Assembly (NCBI GenBank): GCA_964506935.1
Contig: CAZDOD010000070.1
Coordinates: 1-13,684, forward strand
Length of the DNA stretch: 13,684 nucleotides
From: CAZDOD01 sp964506935
GTDB taxonomy: Bacteria; Desulfobacterota; Zymogenia; Zymogenales; Zymogenaceae
Direction of reading: 5' to 3'
The first letter of the stretch is position 1. Every line of letters begins with the position of its first letter. The notes under the pieces were generated by a model. That model was given only the letters and a program-made list of their open reading frames with translations. It searched no databases and was not told the DNA's origin. Positions 6,505 through 13,121 of the stretch are shown piece by piece. The translations under genes and the position numbers were made by a program.

Positions 6505-7302
6505 ATGAAGATACTTTTCCTAGGAGTTGTTGTCGGGTCTTGCGGGAGGAATGCGGTCTCCGATTTTTTGAAGAAGCTTTCAGCAGGGGACGAAAAACCC
6601 GACCTCGTCATCTGCAACGCAAACCACGCCGCGGGCGGTTCGGGTCTCACGAAGGAGACGGCGTCGGAGCTGTTTTGTGCCGGCGTCGACATCATCACGA
6701 TGGGGGAAAATGTGTGGGACCAGAAAGATCTCCAGACATTCATCGACGAGACCCCGGATGTCTTAAGGCCCAACAACCTACCCGAATCGAATCCCGGAAG
6801 TGGCACGACAATCAAGGAGGTCGGAGACGGTCGAATCAAGGTCGGAGTCATCAACCTCTCGGGACACTCATTTATCAGAAGGATAATACCCGACAATCCC
6901 TTCCCTGGGGTGTATAAACTGGTTGACGGCCTGCGAAGCGATACCGATATTATAGTACTCGATTTCTTCGCAAGGACCACGGCCGAAAAGGCCGCCATGA
7001 GAATCCACCTCGACGGGAGGATTTCAATGATAGTCGGCACCGGGACACTCGTCCAGACGGCCGATGAGGCACTGAGCAAGCTTGGGACGGCGTCGATCAC
7101 CGATGTCGGCATGTGCGGGGCGGCAAACTCTATCTTGGGATTTGACAAAGAAAAGGAGATCAGGAGATTCAGGACTTCGATGAAGATGTTTCCGACACCC
7201 GCCGAGGGGACGGCACTGGTCAACGCGGTCCTTTGCGACGTCGATGATAAATCGGGTCGGGCGAGATCCATCGAGAGGATAAAAGAGATCATCGGCGAAT
7301 AA
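6505..7302 (+). CDS. YmdB/TIGR00282-family protein lacking all metal ligands
   Basis: A 265-residue protein that follows the YmdB-type phosphodiesterase family along its whole length: AAGGSG-x-T, MG-x2-WD, RPNNLPESNPG, DF-x-A-x2-T-x-EKAA, DGRIS-x-IVGT-x-T-x-VQTADE, GTASITDVGMCG. In active members (2',3'-cAMP and related phosphodiesterases) the same motifs hold the metal ligands. Here each recognisable one is changed: GDIVG became GVVVG (Val8), the E-N pair is N40-H41, N-H is E68-N69, the His and Glu of DFHAE are F155 and R157, and both His of GTHTHVQT are G180 and L182. The frame is open and codon use matches neighbours, so it looks like a maintained pseudoenzyme and not a decaying gene. The ATG has no strong Shine-Dalgarno site. 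Confidence 0.88.
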   Translation: MKILFLGVVVGSCGRNAVSDFLKKLSAGDEKPDLVICNANHAAGGSGLTKETASELFCAGVDIITMGENVWDQKDLQTFIDETPDVLRPNNLPESNPGSGTTIKEVGDGRIKVGVINLSGHSFIRRIIPDNPFPGVYKLVDGLRSDTDIIVLDFFARTTAEKAAMRIHLDGRISMIVGTGTLVQTADEALSKLGTASITDVGMCGAANSILGFDKEKEIRRFRTSMKMFPTPAEGTALVNAVLCDVDDKSGRARSIERIKEIIGE

Positions 7303-7308
7303 TGCCGG

Positions 7309-7344
7309 CCGCCGTTTTTCAAAATATAAGAAGGCGGGTTTTTT
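7309..7344 (+). terminator. likely rho-independent terminator after the YmdB-like gene
   Basis: CCGCC (7309-7313) pairs with GGCGG (7333-7337); after one mismatch the stem continues TTTT (7315-7318) with AAGA (7328-7331, one G-T pair). It is followed by G and six T (7339-7344). It begins 6 bases after the stop codon at 7302 and precedes the methyltransferase gene. Confidence 0.5.
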
Positions 7345-7369
7345 AAAATCACTATTGAGGTATAAAAAA

Positions 7370-7972
7370 ATGGATTTCTTCGATTGGTTCGTGATCAGCT
7401 ATCTCGTTATCTTCTGTATCATATTCATCTCGAGGACGGTTCTCTTGAGACTCAGGGGTATAAGGCCCTTCGTCCTCGGAATCGGCAAAAGGGGGCTTAA
7501 TGCTGTTCTCGAAATGTCCTTCTCTCTCGGTCTCTTCTTATGGACGACTGAGGTCATCACGCATTCACTGGGGTTGAAATTTCATTTTTTCCAGAACCCG
7601 TCCTACTACTATCTCTTTGACGCCGTCCCTCTGAAGATCTTCGGGGTCTTTTTATGCTGTCTCGGCTTCTTTTTCTTCGTCTCGGGGCTCGTCTCATTTA
7701 AAAGCTCGTGGCGGGTGGGGATAGACACCAAGCATCCGGGGAAGCTTATCACCGGCGGGATCTTCTCGTTTACGAGAAATCCGATCTTCCTGTTTATGGA
7801 CCTCTATCTTATAGGGACCTTCCTCATCTACGGGAATGTTTTTTTTCTCATATCGGTTCTCATCATCGTATGCGGCAATCACACCCAGATACTAGAGGAG
7901 GAAAAGTTTCTTATAGAAAAATATGGGAAAGAATATCAGGAATATAAAGAGAGGGTGAGGAGATATATTTAG
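7370..7972 (+). CDS. isoprenylcysteine/phospholipid methyltransferase-like membrane protein
   Basis: A 200-residue integral membrane protein with about five hydrophobic segments: near residues 8-25, 42-62, 82-105, and two in 135-175. The C-terminal part has the ICMT/PEMT signature: SSWRVGID...GKLITGGIFSFTRNPIFLFMDLYLIGTFL, then H-x-QILEEEKFLIEKYGKEYQEYKERVRRYI, with the RNP and EE...YG-x-EY-x2-Y elements that bind S-adenosylmethionine in these families (PF04140/PF04191). Bacterial members are common and mostly uncharacterised; the acceptor is unknown. The ATG at 7370 is preferred because GAGG lies 9 bases upstream; a TTG five codons earlier overlaps this site. Convergent with the nucleotidyltransferase gene. 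Confidence 0.85.
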   Translation: MDFFDWFVISYLVIFCIIFISRTVLLRLRGIRPFVLGIGKRGLNAVLEMSFSLGLFLWTTEVITHSLGLKFHFFQNPSYYYLFDAVPLKIFGVFLCCLGFFFFVSGLVSFKSSWRVGIDTKHPGKLITGGIFSFTRNPIFLFMDLYLIGTFLIYGNVFFLISVLIIVCGNHTQILEEEKFLIEKYGKEYQEYKERVRRYI

Positions 7973-8036
7973 TTTTCTATTTAATGGATTAGATAGACGG
8001 CTGAAATATTTTTTTACGCTCTTAGGATAGTCAATC

Positions 8037-9056
8037 TTACTTCCCCCGTTTCGCCTCGTATAGCTCCCTCTGATAGGCCATCCAGTCGGAAAAATTTTCC
8101 TTTATCGCCTCGAATTCCTCGTCGCTGTCTATATCAAGGGCGCCGCCGCCGTAGCTCGTCATAACGGCTTTTATACGTGTCCCCAGAACAAGCCCTATGC
8201 TCCCCTCTACGTCGGAGAGAGAAACAAACCTTCTCAATTTATCGGAAAAATATCCCAGACCCATTCCCGATAGAGACATACAAGTCTGAAGGATCAGATA
8301 GTAATAAAAGGTTTTATAGCTCCCCTTCTCAGCCCCCAGTATCTCAATCGCAAGCTTTATGATATCCTTCCACTCCCTCTGGTGGCGGAACTCATACATC
8401 TTCTCAATGTATATCTTGTTTGCCACCCGAAAAAGCTTTCCGAAGTGCATATTATTCTGACGGACTTTGCCATCCCGAAAATGGAAGTATGCATGTCTTA
8501 TCCCCTTTCTATTATCCCTCTTTTTCGGATAATAGTATTTAAGGGAAAAATCGGCGGTGATGCCGGGCATGTAGTCATATTTATCGAGGTCGGAGTTCTC
8601 GATCAATTCATCCACTTCGTACGAAGTCAGAAGGGGAATATCCCCGGACAGGGCGAAGACGGCCTTATCGTAGTTCGGTGTGCCTCGATAGGTCTCGGGA
8701 TTTATTCCCTCTTTGTATCCCGGCACGGTGTGGAGAAAGCCGTTCCATACGTTTTCAAATAAGTTGTCCCATTGATCTAGGACGACTATCTTTCGTCCCT
8801 TAAGTGTTTTCAGGTCGGGTTTTATGGCTTCCTCGATCCTCGCCTTTGGCCCGACGATATATACATCTTTGATATATCTGGAACCCAAAAGCCCGTCGAG
8901 GACAAAACCCAAAACAGCCCTTTTACCTATAGTCAACAGGGACTTGTTTTTCCCTTTGACCTTTCGGCTGGCCTTTCTGTCTCCCGCCAGGATCAGGGCG
9001 TCATACGTCTGCGTAGGTTTGTGGGGATCTTTTTTTATCTCTAAATCCATCGACAT
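8037..9056 (-). CDS. MobA-like nucleotidyltransferase family protein
   Basis: About 339 residues with a GT-A nucleotidyltransferase fold. Counting from the ATG at 9056, the N-terminus carries ALILAGDRKASRKVKGKNKSLL (LAGD at 23-26, K38 as the expected nucleotide-phosphate lysine), and a later FALSGDIPLLT supplies the metal-binding Asp block. Family members transfer NMP from NTP to sugars, alditols or cofactors; the second half (YYYP, HFGKLFR, SLSGMGLGYFSDKLRRF, DIDSDEEFEAI) does not tell me the acceptor. The frame is open to a TTG at 9083, but that TTG falls inside a good promoter just upstream of its -10 box, so ATG 9056 (or 9050) is preferred. The leader would then be only about 11 bases. 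Confidence 0.82.
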   Translation of the reverse strand: MSMDLEIKKDPHKPTQTYDALILAGDRKASRKVKGKNKSLLTIGKRAVLGFVLDGLLGSRYIKDVYIVGPKARIEEAIKPDLKTLKGRKIVVLDQWDNLFENVWNGFLHTVPGYKEGINPETYRGTPNYDKAVFALSGDIPLLTSYEVDELIENSDLDKYDYMPGITADFSLKYYYPKKRDNRKGIRHAYFHFRDGKVRQNNMHFGKLFRVANKIYIEKMYEFRHQREWKDIIKLAIEILGAEKGSYKTFYYYLILQTCMSLSGMGLGYFSDKLRRFVSLSDVEGSIGLVLGTRIKAVMTSYGGGALDIDSDEEFEAIKENFSDWMAYQRELYEAKRGK

Positions 9057-9073
9057 AAAAATTCTTTTTTTTA

Positions 9074-9102
9074 AATATACCAACCTAAAATCCCTAAGTC
9101 AA
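9074..9102 (-). promoter_or_regulatory. sigma70-type promoter of the nucleotidyltransferase gene
   Basis: On the - strand TTGACT (9102 to 9097), a 17-bp spacer and TATATT (9079 to 9074). The expected start is near 9067, about 11 bases before the ATG at 9056, so the message would be almost leaderless and carry little or no Shine-Dalgarno sequence. Confidence 0.55.
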
Positions 9103-9218
9103 GATATTTAGACAAGATTTTATCATCTCTTTTCATATTTACATTCATTAAATTTACCAAGATTGACTAACTTAATTTTTATATGTAAATAAATTTCCCC
9201 TAATCCGATTCCTTTTTA

Positions 9219-9246
9219 TTGACACAGCCGCGTTTTGTGATATATT
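9219..9246 (+). promoter_or_regulatory. sigma70-type promoter of the oxidoreductase gene
   Basis: TTGACA (9219-9224), a 16-bp spacer and TATATT (9241-9246); a TATAAT also occurs at 9248-9253 but its spacing is too long. Transcription would begin near 9253 and give a leader of about 90 bases, in which ATTCGG (9258-9263) can pair with CCGAAT (9292-9297) or, alternatively, CGGCT (9279-9283) with AGCCG (9290-9294). Confidence 0.55.
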
Positions 9247-9342
9247 TTATAATGTCCATTCGGTAGAAAGCCCAATGCCGGCTATACTCAGCCGAATTAT
9301 TCTTTTAGAGCCAAATTTCAAGGGTGACTTGGGAGGTCGATA

Positions 9343-10422
9343 TTGACTGAAATCAACGTTGGTGTTTTCGGGGCGGGGCTTTTGGGGATTGCCCATTCGC
9401 TCTGCCTTATGAACCTGAAGAGGGCGGGCGCCTTTGACGTAAACCTCGTAAAGATCTACGACCCCGATTCACTGAAGGCCGAGAGTGCTTTTAAAAATAT
9501 CGGTTTTTCAAAGGCCGCTGAAAACCCGATGGATATAATCAAAGACGAAGAAATCGACACCGTATTCATCTGCACCCCCACCATCCATCACAAAGAATAC
9601 GTCACCCTTTTGGCCAGGGCCAAAAAGAACGTCTTTTGCGAAAAGCCGCTTTACATCAATATAGAAGGCGCAAGGGAGATGGCCGAGGAGGTCGAGAGAT
9701 CCGGCGTGGTCGGTGGCGTGGGGCTGGTGCTTCGCTATTCTCCCACATATAATTATATTCTCGATAAAATAAAAGAGGAGGATACCGGCTACCCGATCCT
9801 AATCTCTATCAGAGATGACCAGTGCCTCCCCGTTCGCGGGATCCACGCAACGCCGTGGAGGGTCGACGTCGAAAAATCGGGTGGCGGGACGATCATAGAG
9901 CACAGCATCCACGATCTCGACCAATTCATCAGATTCTTCAAAAGACCGAAAATAACCGACGTAAAGCTCGGATACATGACCCGAACGGACGGAATAGAGG
10001 ACTACGCCAGGATATCGGTCGAATTTGAAAACGGCATGGAGGGTCTCCTCACCTCGATATGGCACGACATGGTCAAGAGGGCTTCAAACCGGCGCCTCGA
10101 GATAATCTTCGAGAAACTATATATCGCTACCGACCATGATTTCTTGGGGTCGGTCGAATATACCTCGGGGGACGACGAGCTTTCTATCGTCGATCCCGAG
10201 GCGGTGCTGTCCCATTTCCTCACGAAGATCGGGATTTCGGAAACACCGTTTTTAGATTTCTTCAAAGGCCTCGACTACAGTATACTCGGGCCGTACATCT
10301 TGGAAGACTATTTTTTTCTCAAGGCGGTATCAACAGGAGAGAAATACTCTCCTGATTTTACTGACGGAGTCCTGGCACACGAATTGGTCGACGAAATCTA
10401 TAAGATTTCAGGGCACCGATAA
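9343..10422 (+). CDS. Gfo/Idh/MocA family oxidoreductase
   Basis: A 359-residue NAD(P)-dependent oxidoreductase. The Rossmann domain opens with VGVFGAGLLG (GxGxxG at 10-15), followed by CTPTIHH and the catalytic CEKPL (E100, K101, P102). The C-terminal alpha/beta domain carries WRVD...SGGGTIIEHSIHDLDQ with the conserved His and Asp of the family. The usual substrates are sugars, inositols or their derivatives; which one cannot be read from sequence. The start is a TTG with GGGAGG 6 bases upstream, which is convincing. It is divergent from the nucleotidyltransferase gene across a 287-bp spacer with promoters in both directions; the small exported protein follows after 19 bp, so the two may form an operon. 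Confidence 0.93.
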   Translation: MTEINVGVFGAGLLGIAHSLCLMNLKRAGAFDVNLVKIYDPDSLKAESAFKNIGFSKAAENPMDIIKDEEIDTVFICTPTIHHKEYVTLLARAKKNVFCEKPLYINIEGAREMAEEVERSGVVGGVGLVLRYSPTYNYILDKIKEEDTGYPILISIRDDQCLPVRGIHATPWRVDVEKSGGGTIIEHSIHDLDQFIRFFKRPKITDVKLGYMTRTDGIEDYARISVEFENGMEGLLTSIWHDMVKRASNRRLEIIFEKLYIATDHDFLGSVEYTSGDDELSIVDPEAVLSHFLTKIGISETPFLDFFKGLDYSILGPYILEDYFFLKAVSTGEKYSPDFTDGVLAHELVDEIYKISGHR

Positions 10423-10441
10423 CAAAAATGGGGGTGTTTTG

Positions 10442-10831
10442 ATGAAAAGAGATATATTCGATAGGGATAAATCAAAAAGGGCGAAGATGGGATACTTGTT
10501 CTTCGCAATGGCCTTGGCCTTCCTTTTTACCTTCTCTGCGGCATCGGCCGAGACCACACTCATATTGAAGGTCGAAGAGGCGCCCGAAACCCTCCCGCTT
10601 GGTGACGTGATCCTGATGAATCCCGGAGACATGGAGGATCTGGGGCTCTCCAGCGGGGAGATCATAAGGATATGTCGGGCCGACGACCCAGCGCCGAAGA
10701 GGTGTGTCGAGCTTATAGCCCAATACGGGGCGGGCGTAACCAGTGGTTCGGTGGTCATGGACGCCGAAAAAATCAACGCCCTCGGTCTCGAGCCGAAAAA
10801 AAGTTACTGGCTTGAGATAACCGTAAAATAA
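10442..10831 (+). CDS. small exported protein, double-psi beta-barrel-like
   Basis: About 130 residues. A charged N-terminus precedes a hydrophobic stretch (residues 18-32) and a signal peptidase I site after ASA (A36). The mature 94 residues contain two similar halves: VILMNPGDMEDLGLSSGEIIRI and SVVMDAEKINALGLEPKKSYWLEI. Each is strand, N/D, short helix, LGL, turn, strand, which resembles the repeat of double-psi beta-barrels such as CDC48-N or molybdopterin-dinucleotide-binding domains; this is inference. Two starts are possible: ATG 10442 with GGGGG 7 bases upstream, or ATG 10487 with AAGGG 5 bases upstream, giving a more usual signal peptide length. It follows the oxidoreductase by 19 bp. 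Function unknown. Confidence 0.75.
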   Translation: MKRDIFDRDKSKRAKMGYLFFAMALAFLFTFSAASAETTLILKVEEAPETLPLGDVILMNPGDMEDLGLSSGEIIRICRADDPAPKRCVELIAQYGAGVTSGSVVMDAEKINALGLEPKKSYWLEITVK

Positions 10832-10840
10832 AAAAGACCG

Positions 10841-10861
10841 CGGGGCCGATCAAAAGCCCCG
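10841..10861. other. GC-rich hairpin between exported protein and Nudix genes
   Basis: CGGGGC (10841-10846) and GCCCCG (10856-10861) form a perfect 6-bp stem around a 9-base loop, 9 bases after the stop codon. No T-run follows on the + strand. On the - strand a T-rich tract does follow, but no - strand gene ends here. Possibly a 3' end stabiliser or poor terminator. Confidence 0.35.
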
Positions 10862-10907
10862 ACCGATCTTCTCAAATAGAAAAACCGAAAGAAGCATATC
10901 TTTGAAA

Positions 10908-11795
10908 ATGGAACATCGTGAATTAATCTCAGACCGTGAGGCATTCAAAGAACTCACAATAAAGAGGCTCTCGGAGTCCCCGCACAACTTCCTCGCCCAG
11001 CACAAATACATAAAAAGCGAGGGCAAAAAGGGTATCAACTACGATACATCGGGTGTGCTCCTCCTCTTGAGATTTGACGAGAAGACGGGGGTGTTCGAGT
11101 TCGTCCTGACCAAGAGGTCAAAAAATGTGGCCCAGCCCGGAGACCTGAGCTGTCCCGGGGGCCACGTATCCCGAATAGACAAAATCTTTGGGCTCCTGAT
11201 AGCTAAAAACCTCTCACTATATATGAGGGGCGGGGCATTGAAGGCCGGAGAAGACGTCGCGGGGTCGGATGGATTCAAAATAGCCGCAAATTACCTCGCC
11301 ACCGCACTCCGCGAGGCGAAGGAAGAGACCGGCCTTAAAAAAAGCGCAGTCGAATATCTCGGTGCCCTCCCCTCCTACGGCCTCGTCTCATTCAGGCGGG
11401 TCATCTACCCCTCTGTGGGATTGGTTACGGGAAAGTGGGTCAAGCGCCTGAATTGGGAGGTTGAAAAGATCGTAAAAATCCCCGTAAAAGATATGCTCAG
11501 GCCCGAAAACTACTACAGGCTCATCTTCGACGTCCCAAATGATATAAAAGATATCTCGGCACGAAAGGACTGGAACTTCCCGTCATTCGTAATAGATAAT
11601 GGCAAAGATCGCGAAATCCTGTGGGGGGCGACCTTCAACATCATCATGAGCTTTTTGAAGATAGTCCTCGATTTCGACCCGCCCGATATCCCCACTGAAA
11701 AAATCATCACAAAAGAGATACCCGATAACTATTTCACCGGCCGATTCAAGAAGGGCCTCAAGGAAGGTCTTATGAGGGAGAGGGAAAAGGCCTAA
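10908..11795 (+). CDS. Nudix hydrolase, CoA pyrophosphatase-like, with split Nudix box
   Basis: About 295 residues. The segment FVLTKRSKNVAQPGDLSCPGGHVS matches the NuCoA motif of coenzyme A pyrophosphatases (LLT-x-RS...PG-x-x-x-x-PGG), and LREAKEETGL (R135, E136, E139, E140, G142) is the catalytic end of the Nudix box, whose glutamates bind Mg2+. In ordinary members about 14 residues separate the box glycine from the RE; here about 50 do (residues 85-135), so roughly 36 extra residues split the box. The C-terminal 130 residues are longer than in bacterial NudL-type enzymes. Cleavage of CoA or acyl-CoA is a prediction. The start may instead be TTG 10902, two codons earlier. The gene overlaps the convergent phosphatase gene by 4 bp. 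Confidence 0.85.
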   Translation: MEHRELISDREAFKELTIKRLSESPHNFLAQHKYIKSEGKKGINYDTSGVLLLLRFDEKTGVFEFVLTKRSKNVAQPGDLSCPGGHVSRIDKIFGLLIAKNLSLYMRGGALKAGEDVAGSDGFKIAANYLATALREAKEETGLKKSAVEYLGALPSYGLVSFRRVIYPSVGLVTGKWVKRLNWEVEKIVKIPVKDMLRPENYYRLIFDVPNDIKDISARKDWNFPSFVIDNGKDREILWGATFNIIMSFLKIVLDFDPPDIPTEKIITKEIPDNYFTGRFKKGLKEGLMREREKA

Positions 11796-12427
11796 AAATC
11801 GACCTCGCCGGAGGACGAAATCGGCCTTATCGGGGATGTGTCGTTGATCTTCGAGATGATAAATCGCCCGCCCCTTTGCCGGACGAGATTTACACACGCG
11901 GTGTCCTGCTCAATATCCCAAAACTTTGAGTTATCCACGCCGAGGATAGAAAGAAGAATAGTCTTATTTGGGACACGGTGCGAGACGATTCCGATCGTCT
12001 CCCCCGCGTGTAATTTTGAAAGCCTCACTACGGCACCGAACGCCCGCTCCCTGACGTCGGAGAGCCCCTCACCGTTCGGGAAGACGACATTGTCTGGAGA
12101 CTTGTGCCACCGTGTATGGAGGATGGGTTCTTTTTCCTTCACCTCGTCCTCCGAAAGCCCCTCCCAGTCACCGTAGTCTATATCAATGAGCCCGTCTTCG
12201 ACCAAAGGCGAAATCTTGTGGGGAGCGGCGATCCTCTCTGCGGTCTCCTTTGCCCTGATCAAAGAACTCGTATAAAAGGCCGAAAATTTTATCCCGGAGA
12301 GCCCCCCGGAAACCATGTCGGCCTGTTCTTTTCCCCTGTCGTTTAGCGGGATATCGGCCCTCCCCCGAAATATCCCGCCGGCGTTCCACTCGGTCTCGCC
12401 GTGACGAATCAGATATATATCCCCCAT
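11792..12427 (-). CDS. histidine phosphatase family protein
   Basis: A 211-residue member of the histidine phosphatase (phosphoglycerate mutase-like) superfamily. The catalytic LIRHGETEWN (R8, H9, G10) is at the N-terminus, followed by FRGRADIPLNDRGKEQA, SSLIRAKETAERIA (R58), DIDYGDWEG (E89) and GIVSHRVPNKTILL (H150). These residues form the phospho-histidine pocket. The closest known groups are cobalamin-pathway alpha-ribazole phosphatases (CobC) and broad-range phosphatases, but no cobalamin genes lie nearby, so no substrate is claimed. The start is supported by GGAAGGG about 6 bases before the ATG. Its 3' end overlaps the end of the Nudix gene tail to tail. Confidence 0.92.
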   Translation of the reverse strand: MGDIYLIRHGETEWNAGGIFRGRADIPLNDRGKEQADMVSGGLSGIKFSAFYTSSLIRAKETAERIAAPHKISPLVEDGLIDIDYGDWEGLSEDEVKEKEPILHTRWHKSPDNVVFPNGEGLSDVRERAFGAVVRLSKLHAGETIGIVSHRVPNKTILLSILGVDNSKFWDIEQDTACVNLVRQRGGRFIISKINDTSPIRPISSSGEVDF

Positions 12428-12449
12428 CTTTGACCCTTCCAGTATACTA

Positions 12450-12478
12450 TTGACATACCGATCCCGAATCGGTAGTAT
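12450..12478 (+). promoter_or_regulatory. permease promoter with 7-bp inverted repeat in the spacer
   Basis: TTGACA (12450-12455), a 17-bp spacer and TAGTAT (12473-12478) form a plausible sigma70-type promoter for the permease gene, with a leader of roughly 110 bases. The spacer is almost wholly filled by TACCGAT (12456-12462), CCCGA, ATCGGTA (12468-12474), a perfect 7-bp inverted repeat. A dimeric regulator bound there would block the promoter and also sit just upstream of the divergent phosphatase gene. The regulator is unknown. Confidence 0.45.
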
Positions 12479-12596
12479 CTTTTATATATTAGCACATTAA
12501 AATGTCAAGATGACAGGATAAAGTTGGTTTTCTTTTTCGGAATAAGGTACCAACATCTTTCGCCTTAAAAAAAAACGAAGGAACAATAGATAAATA

Positions 12597-13121
12597 ATGC
12601 CTAAGAAAGGTGCACAGATGAATCTTTTCATTCCCACGATATTAATGGGGATAGCGGCGTTGGTGCTTGTTGTCGTCGGCTACCTGAAGGGTGGTGATCA
12701 ACACATCACCGGGCTAAAGGCCGGCGTTGTGATGGTCGTTCAGATCATGCCCCTCCTCCTCTTCGCCTTCATCATGGCCGGGATGATACAGGCGCTGCTG
12801 CCGGACGACCTTATCGCGAAGTGGGTCGGTGTGGAATCGGGTCTCAGGGGGATAATCATCGGGACCCTTGCGGGCGCCGTAACGCCGGGCGGCCCATATG
12901 TCAGCATGCCGATCGCTGCGGGGCTCCTTCGGGCGGGGGCAAGCATGGGGACTATGGTGGCCTTTCTTACAGCATGGTCATTATGGGCCTTTGCAAGATT
13001 GCCGTTAGAGATAGGGATAATGGGATGGAAATTTACGTTCGTCCGCCTCGCATGCTCCTTTTTCTTTCCGCCTATTGCGGGTCTGATCGCAAACCTGTTT
13101 TTTTCGGGGGTAAAACCGTGA
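12597..13121 (+). CDS. half-size ArsP/DUF318-type permease
   Basis: About 174 residues with four or five membrane segments: near residues 10-28, 41-65, 82-100, 118-140 and 150-170. The block GTLAGAVTPGGPYVSMPIAAGLLRAGAS-x-GT-x-VAFLTAWSLWAFARLPLEIGIMG resembles the conserved half-unit of the ArsP_1/DUF318 permease family (PF03773). Full-length members are about 300 residues or more with two such units; this is one unit, so it would need to dimerise or pair with another half. The substrate is unknown; some family members export organoarsenicals. ATG 12597 has a distant GAAGGA; an in-frame ATG at 12618 has AAAGG about 6 bases upstream and may be the true start. Its TGA overlaps the GTG of the next gene. 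Confidence 0.8.
   Translation: MPKKGAQMNLFIPTILMGIAALVLVVVGYLKGGDQHITGLKAGVVMVVQIMPLLLFAFIMAGMIQALLPDDLIAKWVGVESGLRGIIIGTLAGAVTPGGPYVSMPIAAGLLRAGASMGTMVAFLTAWSLWAFARLPLEIGIMGWKFTFVRLACSFFFPPIAGLIANLFFSGVKP

Noticed and set aside
6483..7352. A 289-codon - strand open frame opposite the YmdB-like gene
   Set aside because: It mirrors the + strand gene, is Ser/Pro-rich without known motifs, and the + strand protein is clearly conserved.
9164..9175. TGACTAACTTAA as a second copy of the feo operator
   Set aside because: Only one half-site is present; no inverted partner is nearby and it is not placed at a promoter.
9253..9342. A riboswitch in the oxidoreductase leader
   Set aside because: The stems are short and the sequence does not match c-di-GMP or any other riboswitch class I know.
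12821..13117. Upstream extension of the last gene into the permease region
   Set aside because: The frame is open but encodes an Arg/Gly/Cys-rich shadow of the permease; the GTG at 13118 with a signal peptide and ribosome binding site explains the gene.
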